Shown one piece after another: positions 1 to 12,400 of a DNA stretch of 64,000 bases. A program made the translations under genes and the position numbers. The stretch comes from Lamellibrachia satsuma (lineage: Eukaryota; Annelida; Polychaeta; Sabellida; Siboglinidae). The stretch is from NCBI GenBank assembly GCA_033239005.1, contig BSQZ01000060.1:1758501-1822500 (forward strand), given 5' to 3'. The notes beneath the pieces were generated by a model that was not told where the DNA came from, searched no databases, and was given only the letters and a program-made list of their open reading frames with translations. Position 1 is the stretch's first letter. Each line of letters opens with the position of its first letter.

Positions 1-5
1 TTTAA

Positions 6-275
6 TTCGATGACAGCGTACCAACATTTCTAACCCATTCACCGGACTGGGCCAAAATTGAAGGGTACAATTCGTCAAATTACACACAGCATGTGTGTTA
101 ATGGAGCATCAATGTGTTAATGGAGCATCAATGTGTTAATGGAGCATCAATGTGCTGTGAAATGTTGTAGGAAAAATTTTGCAGGAATCCTAAGAATTGT
201 TATAACAGCCGTCTATTTGAAAATCAAATGCGGTTTCACCCCTTTTGCTACATGGACGGGTGTAAGCTAGTAACC
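6..275. repeat. Dispersed repeat family R1, copy 1
   Basis: This stretch is repeated in the same orientation at 22368-22637. Shared blocks include the opening ACAGCGTACCAACATTTC, the middle GCAGGAATCCTAAGAA and the closing GGTGTAAGCTAGTA. No coding capacity or terminal repeats were recognised, so the class (SINE, MITE or LINE tail) is unknown. A 19-bp piece, GTGTTAATGGAGCATCAAT, is present about three times in tandem near 93-150, where the second copy has it once. It lies in an intron or downstream part of the SPT5 gene. Confidence 0.7.
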
Positions 276-491
276 TATATTATTTTATTCTATTGATTAA
301 TATTACAGCCTTCGCATGGAATCCTGGTAATGCACTCGATAACAATTATCTGTACCCTGAGTTGTTCTTGGTAGAAGCCTTGTGGGGTTTCAAAAGAATT
401 TCCAGAGTTGTGTTGCAACTTAAAAATGTACGCGTTGACAAATAAAGTTTCATCCTATTGATATGCACAGAAAGATAATGAAAGGATACAC

Positions 492-3400
492 TCAATGTCG
501 ATGCCCTCGGGAGTATCTTCAAATCGCTCAAGTTCTCCGAGAGTTGGCTTTACGCCTTCTGCCACCTGTCAACAAAGAAAAACCAAATCAACTAAAAATC
601 TTCTCTTCAGTGTACATCTACACATCTTCGCTGGCCAGGGATGGTAGTATTACTACGGCACCCCCTGGCAGGTCAACCTGGTAAAAAGTTCATTTGTCGG
701 CTTATGCAATGTATTGATGTACACCGAATTATCTGTACATCCAACTTGTCTTGAAAGTGTAAAAAGCAGTATCCTACAGTATATCTGGAGCCAGAACATG
801 TCTGCCCCTTTTCACCAAATTTTGACCAGACCTAGTCAAAAATAATTTAATAGTTTGTTCGACGATTTTACCAAAACTAAATAGTAAATGTGTACAAATG
901 ACTTAGCATGTCAAGTTGCACCCAAGTGTGCTACTCACAATGGCTGACATGACAAAACTCTTGAAGAGAAACCCTTTGCGACTGTAGCGGTTGCCTTCAA
1001 AGATGAGGAAGTCTCCATCTGTTGTCACCTCACCACCCATCGACCTGCGAGAAACAACCTGTTAGTATCAGTAGTGGCAGTACTCTCAAAACAACCTGTT
1101 AGTATCAGTAGTGGCAGTACTCTCAAAACAACCTGTTAGTATCAGTAGTGGCAGTACTCTCAAAACAACCTGTTAGTATCAGTAGTGGCAGTACTCTCAA
1201 AACAACCTGTTAGTATCAGTAGTGGCAGTACTCTCAAAACAACCTGTTAGTATCAGTAGTGGTAGTACTCTCAAAACATCCTGTTAGTATCAGTAGTGGC
1301 AGTACTCTCAAAACAACCTGTTAGTATCAGTAGTGGCAGTACTCTCAAAACAACCTGTTAGTATCAGTAGTGGCAGTACTCTCAAAACAACCTGTTAGTA
1401 TCAGTAGTGGCAGTACTCTCAAAACAACCTGTTAGTATCAGTAGTGGCAGTACTCTCAAAACATCCAATGTATGCAACAGACTTGTTGGCAATTCACAAA
1501 CTGGCAAGTCAAGTCAAGTGTTGGCAAGTCACAAACTGGCAAGTCAAGTCAAGTGTTGGCAAGTCACAAACTGGCAAGTTAAGTCAAATTGAGTCAACCC
1601 CTATGGCTCGAGTCAACAATTCTGGTGTGTAACTGAATAAAATAAAACAGCTACATATTTAACTGATCAGGGTCGATGCTGGCATTTCCCACCAAATTCT
1701 TGAAGATTAAGTCTCATTTATTAACCCAACTTTCAAGATGGCATACACATTTACCTGATTGTATCGACGTCAAACAGCTTCTGTGGGGGTTTGCGCGACT
1801 TCTTTCTTTTCTCTGCATCCTGAAAGCAAACAATTCTTATCAAGAAATGTTCAGTTGTCCCAAAGACAACACAACAAAATAATTCATATAGAAACCAAAA
1901 AAATTATTTTATTTTGTACTACAAAACAAACTAATGTGACTAAACAAACTGTTAACAATACAATGCGTGGTAGAAAATTTAAAGTTGATGTAATTTATGG
2001 GGCAGGTGACTCCTACTAAGGCCAGATCTAGTTGCTGTCATTGGATGCCACCACATACAACTTTACCACAATTACTGTAGTATCCAACATTTTTTTACAA
2101 TGTTAGTTTCTCCCAAATTTTAATGAATTTACTGAAAGCGAACAATGTTTTAAATGCAGTAGCTATTTGCTGAAACGATACTATTCCCTAAACAAATTCT
2201 GACTCCCCTCTCCAGCTAAAGACAACTTCACGTGGACTGCACATTTATCCCAGAAGTAACCCACTTATGGTCAAGTGACGTTTTACTTATACTGGTATTG
2301 AATGGAAACAACTCGAGTGAAACTTTCCCAGAGTTTCATCCCACCCGCAACAGAAAGTGTGTGTGTGTGAAGTTTACTAACTATTTCAAATAAAAAAACA
2401 GCATCAACTAATGATTAAATTAATAAAAAACTACACCTATGCTTATATTTCTTGGTATTACCACAAGAAATTTTATATATTACAAGAATCTTCCATTATA
2501 CAAATGCTCCTAATATTTTTTTAATAAGCCATACTAAGCCTGCAGCTCATACATCTGTCATATTTTTTACAATTAAGTAATGCCAAATGTCACAGAAGAG
2601 CAACTCGATCGGAAGGTGCACCATATATTCATTGGTTGAACTCTTGTCACATGATGTTACATCACATCAGGGGTAGATTTTAAGGTGAAATGTCTAGTAT
2701 TCCAGATGGATTACTAAGGTATTAAATTTAGTAATCCATAAAAAAATCTGTTGATCCACAAAATAATTAATTAAACATGGATTACCACTAGTGTTGTGTA
2801 CCATATGGTATGCAGTATGTACCATATGGTATGCAGCATGTACCATATGGTATGCAGCGTGTACCATATATTTTATACGGTACAGAGTTTTTTCCTGGTG
2901 CATTAAAAAAAACATTCTATTGAAAGACTATGCTAAGACTTTCTTTGTATTAACATTTACTTTACTGTTTGTACAAGAAGATGCTGGCAGATAATAATTA
3001 TTATCATAATAGATAGACTAGACAAAAAAATAGATGCATTCGTTATGAGAAACTTTACCTACCTTTAAGTTTCCATTTTTTTTAAATTTTCCAGCCTAAT
3101 AAATGTATTATATATACAGATGAAACAGCATAGATGCTAGAAATAAATATATTTGTAGTTAAAAAATGCTGTGAGATACGAAAGTCATGTTACTGAATCA
3201 TTCGGAGAGGTGTCCCGCATACTACATGCAGGAGATGTGTCCCGCATACTACATGCAGGAGAGGTGTCCCGCATACTACATGCAGGAGAGGTGTCCCGCA
3301 TACTACATGCAGGAAACGCATTCATGTAGATCTAACAGTGGCACCACAGTGTGGACTGAGTTTATACGATTTACTCCTCTGGACATGAGAACTCTTCATG

Positions 3401-6400
3401 GAAGGAAGCGTGCGTGCCATGGTGTGTTGAATGCCTTGTCTTATCACTCAAATTCGGTGACTTTTACATGGTTTTGGAAGCATCCAGGATTGTCAATTAA
3501 AGATGTAACATACTGTATAGAATACAACGACCAGAAAAAGACTTGACCTATTTCTCAGACTGTGTAACACCTGGGGCCTGTGTAACACCTGGGGCCTGTT
3601 TAACACCTGGGGCCTGTAATAACTCAGCAACAAATTTTATTGGACAACGATGTGGAGTGAAACAATTTTAGGAGAAGGAATTACATAAATATTGAAGGTG
3701 GGCAAAATGAAATCAACTATAGCGGTGACACGAACGGATTTCTGTATCCGTAGCAAAACATAGAGTGCTCAAAATAACGCATTACCATTAAAATGAAGCC
3801 CTACACATGATACTTACACTGGAGCCAGTGCGTAATGCTCCCCGTGGTTTTGTGTAGTCGACACGGGGAATCAACTTGAGATGGATAAGGTTCTGTGAAG
3901 GCTCCACATAGTCGACCTGCATCATAGAGTTACATCATTAATCATCCCCCTATAAACAAGAGCGATAAGCCAGCTCACTGCAGTGAAGCGGGCGTGGACC
4001 ACTGGCCGGCATTTCATTGCACGGCAGAAACAGTTGCATCCACTGCATGACACATAGGGTAGTACTGTTTATAGTGTGAACATAGCATGTTACAAATAGT
4101 TGTCTAACATATGTAAGTAAGTGAGTAAGTAAGTTAATTTATTTCCTCCTCGCCATCATCATGTACAATATAAGGCAAACAAAAGCAATGAAGATGAGGT
4201 GGCTACCAGAGAAGTATAAACTTATCGGGCTAGTAGCCAGTGACGATGACACCAGGAACCAATTAACTTGAAGATTTGTCATTGTCATTTGTTCTTAATG
4301 GGACATGACCCCCAGACTAATTAATAATTTGGGTGAGGGTGGTCCCAGCAGTTGTGTTATAAGTGTGGGCAGTTGGGTTGTTCATACTGGAGGGAGCATC
4401 GTGCATTAGTGTTAAACTCTCCAAGACAAACATTTTAGAGGCTTGCTACAGACAGCTGTGGGACAACGAATATGGCTATTTCCTGTGTGGCTTACAGCTG
4501 TACGAATCGACAGAAGACAATGACAAAGGATTTAACATCTCGTTATTTTTAGGTAATTTATGTCGCAAATGTTTGTGCTGTGTTAGTGTATACGTGAATG
4601 AATGTAACAGTTTCAAAAATGTTCTGAAACATCAATATATTACAGATGTTTGTTTTTCTTGGGGGTAGCCTACATTAAGTGTTTCACAGTAGTCACATTG
4701 ATTGGGTGCAACATAAAATGTTATAGGGGTAGGATTCAGTTTTATAAATAATGTGTGCCTGCGTGTATGCATATTTGTAAATCTTTTTTAAAACTCTACT
4801 AGATGTCAGCTCATTAATAAGATTTTTTTTTCTTTATTAAGTCATCTGCATTTAATGAGGCTCTCCCTTTTTGGTCGTCGTTTGCTTTTCATCATTGTAT
4901 GAACCACTATCATATAACTCTTCGTTGTATGAACCACTATCATATAACTCATCGTTGTATGAACCACTATCGTATAACTCATTCTGTACACATTGCAACA
5001 TTCATTGCATTCTATGTATTTGTTTGACAAACCATGTGAAAGGTTGCCTACTAAAACAATTGACAGCTTAAATCAGAAAGCACATTTCTTTACATGAGGC
5101 GTGTCATTGGGCAAGTTGGCCAGATAACATTCGAGAAAGATCTTAATACGCAGGTGGAAATGGATGTGATGGAGCAGCTGGGGAATGTGTTGGAAGATGG
5201 GAAAAATATATTTGTGGGACCTTAGAGAAGAATGTCCAACAGTCATTAGCTAATACATGTATAGAGCACTTCAGAAAGTTCAGTTTCGATCATGTTTAGT
5301 GGTGCTACTGTTATTGTTAATATGTTATGATATTTGATATACAATGTGCATGGATAGACTGTGCACGTAATAAGGTATTAGGTATATATAGCTATATAGT
5401 AATAATCTCTTATTAGTACTGTATATCTATAGATATATGATGAAGACTGGGTGCTGTACAGTATAAACACTGGGCCTCCAGTGGGTTCTTGCCGTGCAGC
5501 AGCATGAATGTCACTGGTCCATGCCGGCATCACGTTATCATGTGTCAACTGATAAGAGCTCAGCGGTCTTGTTTAACTAACGGGTGTTCTATTTATGTCT
5601 ATGACCTGCATACAAAGTAAGATTGAGTTGTGTCAGAAATACAGATGAAAGTCAAATGCATTCAAAGTAAGCCTCTCTAGTGTATATATACGTGTTAAAT
5701 ATCTCTTCTATTTAGTAGTTTTTCTTAGTATATTTAGTCACTACTTTATCATAAATAAGTTTTTTCCTTACACACTGATATTTAAATTTGCTATTCTATT
5801 GTTATTATATGTAGTAACTTGGGTAATATAATTTACACATATAACCCTTACCTATATGTAAGCATCATTATTATATTGATTTATGAATTTTAATATAATT
5901 ATTTTATCAATGTTGCATTTTAACCCTAGGAGTGACCACTGGGCCGAATTCAGTCCATGCGATCAGTGTGAAATGGGTTCCGGCCGATTTTGGTATTGCT
6001 CTGTAGTAACAATTTTCATTTCCATCACTAGTACCTCACACAGGAACAAATGGTGTCACTGTGGAAAGCTGAATCACTTTTTGTTCTATCTCATATTTAT
6101 TCATGAGCATAGTCAATGATAGCTAATGAATATCTAGCTTACAAAACATGTCACATAGTTGGTGCCCATATTTGGCTGCTTTTACTACGCTCCATAGAAT
6201 AAATTTACGTTTCCATTCATAGAACCTATATATAGAACACATTATACCTTTGGAAAGCTCTATGATTGGCCTATTCGAATACATGTGAATGAGCGAGCTG
6301 GCCATATGCAGCGAACAAGCATCGTCGTTAGAAACACATGTTGTCTGGGCCATCTGGGCTTTTTATTTATTAATCCGTCACTTCGTTTTCTCACTTTGTT

Positions 6401-9400
6401 CTGTGTCAGTTCACTTCAGGCTGGATTATTTCAAGAATCCGCATCAATATTTCAACAAATCGAATGACAGCATTAGTAAATCATGTTATTATACTAGTTC
6501 AGACAGTTAGAACGATGATGCGGCCTTTTTTCAGGTAAATATCAGCAAGTTGCCATCGTGATTTCCGCTGGCTTCAACAGCTCGCAAGAAAAATAATAAA
6601 AATAAAAGTTCTCAACATATTTGATTAATTTTTGTTTTGTTTTGTAGCTAATATGTATGGGTACATTTTCACCATAGGACTTAGAGCTACTCTGTAATTA
6701 TTTGGTGGCAGGGTGAACATTTTAATTTTTGCTTTCTTTTTTGATGAAATTCATATGGTAATTCTTTGAACCAAATTTGAAGTTTGGTTCAAAGAATATT
6801 TCTCCTTTATTGGGGGTGACTGTAAATTAGTTTTAAAGATATTTGTTTTTCCTGCAATATTTTTCTGATGATATGAAACAGATTAACATTCATGTGTCTC
6901 ATGCATGCACATGTAGGTGGTGTTCTATTAAATAAACATGCTTTCGCTTTTTCTGTTTACAACAAATCGTAGCAAATACAGGGTAAGAAACTGGTAAACT
7001 AATCAAAGAATCAGGTATTTTAAGCATGTAGCAGTTACACCAAAGACCACACCACAACAACTAAATATAATGTGTTAACTACTCAAACTTACTACAGTTT
7101 AATGCTCTGCTAACTCAATTTGATATTCCATGACAAGACACTAGACCATGTCCTACTAGAGTAACCATAGTGATGACCTTACGTGGCCTCCTGACCCACC
7201 TGTGCAAGGTCGTCCTTGTATAGACCGCGCTTGAGACGCACCCACTGCTTCGACTTGAGGCTGGCTTGCTCCTTCACGATCTTCATCACATCCGTCATCT
7301 CCTTTATTGGCACCATCTACACACGAGACACAGCTTACAGGGCGATGCCCATACACGGGGGACAGCTAAGGTAGCCTTGCAAGAATTATGCCAATATTTG
7401 TCCAAAATGGTGGAAAAATACACAATTTATGAAAAATAAAAAACCTGCATCTACATGGGGGTGACCTTTAATTAACAGTTTTATAGGGGACTCAGACAAT
7501 ACATATGCCAAGTATAGCAACTCTGATCATCCTACATCATACACATGATAAAGACTTTAAAAGTAGAAAGTCAGATCAATTGTTTTTGTTAAATCATGTT
7601 ATATAGCATAAGCTATATCAATTCAAACATCTAGACTGCCAAAATGTTTTTTAGTCAACCACTATTTAAAAACAAAATACCAAATTATATAAACAATTTG
7701 TGGTTCATTAAAACACACTTGAGTGGTCAGGATGTTAGAAAATGTATTTATACTATGTACCATGATTTACCAATACAAATTATCAGACTACGTACTATGA
7801 ACACCCCACTCATTATTTCACCTGCCTAAAAAAAGATGTCTCCCTGGGGACGAGGGGGCGACCTGTTAGTGTGGTCTATGTTACCTGTTGCTTCCACTTG
7901 CCGAGCCTGAGACTACTAACGCCCTCAATGGCCTGTTTCACGTGAGTTTGCTTGTATGCCTCAATGTAGACGTACCCCTTCAGGCCATCCTTACACATTA
8001 CTGACTTTATCTGTAGAGGCTGAAACGAAAGGTAGACAATTTTTGTGAGATTAATAACGGCCAAACGTTAGTGTTATAATACACATGTTATGATGGTATC
8101 AGTATTTTCACTTTGTATTTTCCTTTCCAATTATGATGTCACGCTACGTCACATTACCCAGGAAATTCACAAAACCCTAAACAGTGGTAGAAAGGACTGC
8201 AAAATAATTTAAATTGTGTCACTTGACTATTTTTCCAATGCATATGAACTATTTGTACATTTACTTTTGTTTGCATTAGTTGGAAATACAACATTGATGA
8301 TAGATTGCAGGGCTAAATTTTAACCCTTTCAGACCCGAGTACGTATATATACGTATCGTATTTAACAGCCGTTGCGACCCATGTACGTAAATATACGTAC
8401 TCCAAGTTCCATTTATAAATACGGTCCAATCAGCGACTTAGTAGGCTTTGCTATGACGTTATCAGAAAGAGGCACGCATGCGCAGTATCATACTGTCGGC
8501 CATCTTTTCTCAATGTTTTCAATTTGGATAGGAAAAGTGAATTTTCCGCATCGTTTGTCATAATTTTTCGAAGTTGCCGGAAAAGAAATGGCCGGATCAA
8601 GTGGCACTAGTGAAGCGTCTTTCGATGTGTCGTTTGAGACGGACATTGGCGAAGAATTCGGCGGGTTTTACGCGAGAGATGTCGAGTTAGTGGAGGAACT
8701 AATCCAGGCAAATTCGATTGAGAAAGTTCCGACGAAGTTGACGTCTCCGACTTCGAAAACATCGACATTGACAGCAGCTCCGACGATAACAATGTGATAC
8801 TTGACCCGGACGATTTAGACGCTGTGTCTGTTTTGTGTGCTTTATTTGAACTTTACGTGTGAAATGTCGAGTTACTGGAGGAACAAATCCGAGATTGTCC
8901 AGGCGGTTTCGACTGAGAAAGCGATGACGAAGTTAACGTCTCCGACTTCGAAAAAATCAACATCACATAACGTTGTGACACTTGATTCGGACGCTGTGCC
9001 TGTTTTGTGTGTTTTATTTGAACATTACATGTTCATACTTTTTGCTGATTGTTGTAGCAACTGCAGACTTGAAGACTGGTACAGACTAGTATTCAGTGAT
9101 ATATAGACATTGCTGCTACTCTTACAAGTGGACATTTATATCAGTGAACCATTTTTATTTTGGACATTCGTTTTTTTCAATTTCCGTACATTTTGTTGTT
9201 GTTTTCCATGGCAATTGTCATGCACCTGTCTGTGTTTTCATGAATAAATTGTAGTTGGATGGATAGCTCATTCATTCAGCTTTCAGAAAATGTATACTTT
9301 TATGGGTATGTCTCTTACTATTGTGCTGTTGTTAGACAATCCCCTATGCATGGTAACAGAAAACTGAATCATTGAAATAACTGTGGTTCCTGGGGCAAAT

Positions 9401-12400
9401 TTTGCTGGCGATCATGTGGGTCTGAAAGGGTTAAAGGTAATTCATTATTCTGAGCACCCTAGATTTTGCAATGGATTATTAGACCTGTCAGTACAGGATT
9501 CCATTTGGATTACCACTTTAGTTGATGTAATTTTTCCCCACCAACAACATTTCTGTAATGCCCCTAAACTTTTTAATTCTTAAAAAGTTGACGAGGGAAG
9601 ATCTCAAAAGATGCGGGTTAGCAGCAACTTCATTCAGTACATCGATGAATTTCTCCCAAAAATTTGTATTTTCTGATCACAGTTCATAAGGGGGATGACT
9701 TAGACTTTGAGCACATGCAGGCAGTTTCACATTAGTACAACTGAATAATGAACATTATGTAATGGTCACAGCTAGAAGGATGAGGAAATTTTTATGGGTG
9801 GCCACAGGTCATTGTAAAGTTTCATGTAGGGGTCTGAATAACATCGGTTTCATATTTAACAAGATTTAACAAGATTTGCCATCCAAGCCAGAGGCCCAGA
9901 TGGCAAGTGGACAAGGAAGCCATTGGCTTATCGAGAGTCCAACAATGTTCACCTACTTATAACCCGCCCTCCTGATATATGTGTCAACCTTGTTTTTAAA
10001 CATATTCACGCTGCTAGCAGTTACACAATCTGTAGACAGTTTGTTCCATTCATTTACTGTCCTCTGTGAGAACGAGTGCTTCCTGATGTCCAATCTACAT
10101 TGATCCTTTACTAATTTTACCTCATGTCCTCTAGTTCTGCTATCCTTCTTGAGTGAGAAAAACATATTTCTATCAATATTTTCATACCCATTCAATATCT
10201 TAAAAACTTCAATCTGATCTCCTCTTAACCTCCTTGTCTCTAGAGTTGTTAAACCACATTCTTTCAGGCGTTCTTCATAACTAAGGTCTCTAAGTTCTGG
10301 AATCATTTTAGTTGCTCTCCTTTGTATGCGTTCAAGCGTATCTATATCCTTCTTACGATATGGTCTCCATGCTTGTATACAGTATTCTAAATGAGGTCTA
10401 ACTATTGCTTTATAAAGAGGTATAATTAACTTTTTTCCCTTGTATGTTATGTTTCTTCTAATCAATCCAAGAATTTGATTACCCTTTGAAGCTGCAATAC
10501 CACACTGCTCTGAAACTTTCATATCAACGCTTATTGTAACTCCTAAGTCCTTTTCTTTTACAGTAGTACCAAGAACAGTAGCTCCCATTTTATAGTTTAC
10601 ATTCAAGTTCCCATATACTGCCATACATCAATGTTTTGAGATAATCCCTAATGCAGAAGACTCATAACTAATAATAACAACATAATAATAACATTGGTTT
10701 CATATATTGCCATACATCAATGTTTTGAGATAATCCCTAATGCAGAAGACTCATAACTAATAAAGAAAAATGAATGACATGATTAAACACGTTTAGTCCC
10801 AGCAGAAGGTATTTAACGTGACACCAATATTGGCTGGCATTTCAACACTAAAGCAATTCCATGGAGAAACATTCACAGAGGCAGGCATTACTTTACTTAC
10901 CTCATCTGTGAACTGGTAAGCGATGAATTTGCGCATGAGAAGAAGAGCCGTCTCCTTCTCCTGCCCCATCAGACACTTGACGACCCACAAGTTGGGATCT
11001 CTGTGCAGTGACACACATTGACAGATGTTAAACGTTGGCATTATACAATCCATAGATATTTTATACATTTTTAATCACAAATCATTGTTACAATAAAATG
11101 ACGTAATCACAAATCATAATTATATTTAAAATGTGATTTTCCAATCAAGAAACTTGTTTGTATTTTCTTAATATTTATACTATTTTAACTATATTTACAA
11201 CACCATATTCGTGCCCAGAAAACTATTAAATGTAGCAATTATTATGAACACCTTTATGTAATTTTTTTTAACAAATACATAATCTTGTTACATATGTACA
11301 ACGAACAAACAATCATGAAGATTACTTTTCAATGATGAACTTACTTGACCCCAGGGAGCAGTCCTTGTTGTGTGATTTCATCTGACATCTCCTCTCCCTC
11401 GCCATATCGTTCTGCGGCGGACGAGTTGGCAAACCTCTGTGTGAAATAGTCGACAATTTCGTCCTCGTTGTTGCTGCAAGAATACTACACAATGAACATG
11501 TGTGTGGCCACCAATGCACATGACAAAACTAAATCTTAAACTATTTATTTTCTGAACAATTTCAAACATCAAGTCATAAACATTATCAAAACCAACTACG
11601 CCTACTCTGCAAGTATGAAATAAAACAGATCTTCCCATTTCCATATTTGTTACAATCCAACGTTCTTCTATAGTTCATACACACACTTACAGGTGGCAGC
11701 ACTAATCATAGCGGCTAACCTTGCAAAGAAACGTTTTTCCGTTAGAAAATTTATTAGAATAGAACTACTTCTGTTTACATTCCATAACAAGAAACATGAC
11801 ATTAAGCAGGAATGGTCTTACACTAAGTAATATCTAATTACTTATCACAGTCAAAATTCAGCGAAAAAGGACAAAAGTGGGTCGGCTTTACATCCCATAA
11901 CATAAGGCTATTCACAATTTCACAAGTTACCAGATTTAATGAACAAAGTCGATTCTTTTGACAATTTCAACATAAGTACACACTTTTTGTTAATCTGACT
12001 GTGCATATTACTTAACTACTATTCACGTGCTACATATCTGAACATATTACTTAACTACTATTCACATGCTACATATCTGAACATATTACTTAACTACTAT
12101 TCACATGCTACATATCTGAACATATTACTTAACTACTATTCACATGCTACATATCTGAACATCAATGAACCTACATGAATTGCACAGGAACTTTTTAATC
12201 AAAACATCTCTTATTTATGCAAGCTGCACAGCAAAGATTACTTAGACAGCTCAAGTACCTGAGCATCTGCTGCAGGCGACGTTTGCCCTCAATCTCAATT
12301 GCACTTGGCCCTTCCTCGTGTCGGTACGAGCCAGTCTGGTCAACCATGTCTTCGTAACCCTCCTCAGCATCTTCTTCTTCATCATCTTCCTCTTCATCCA

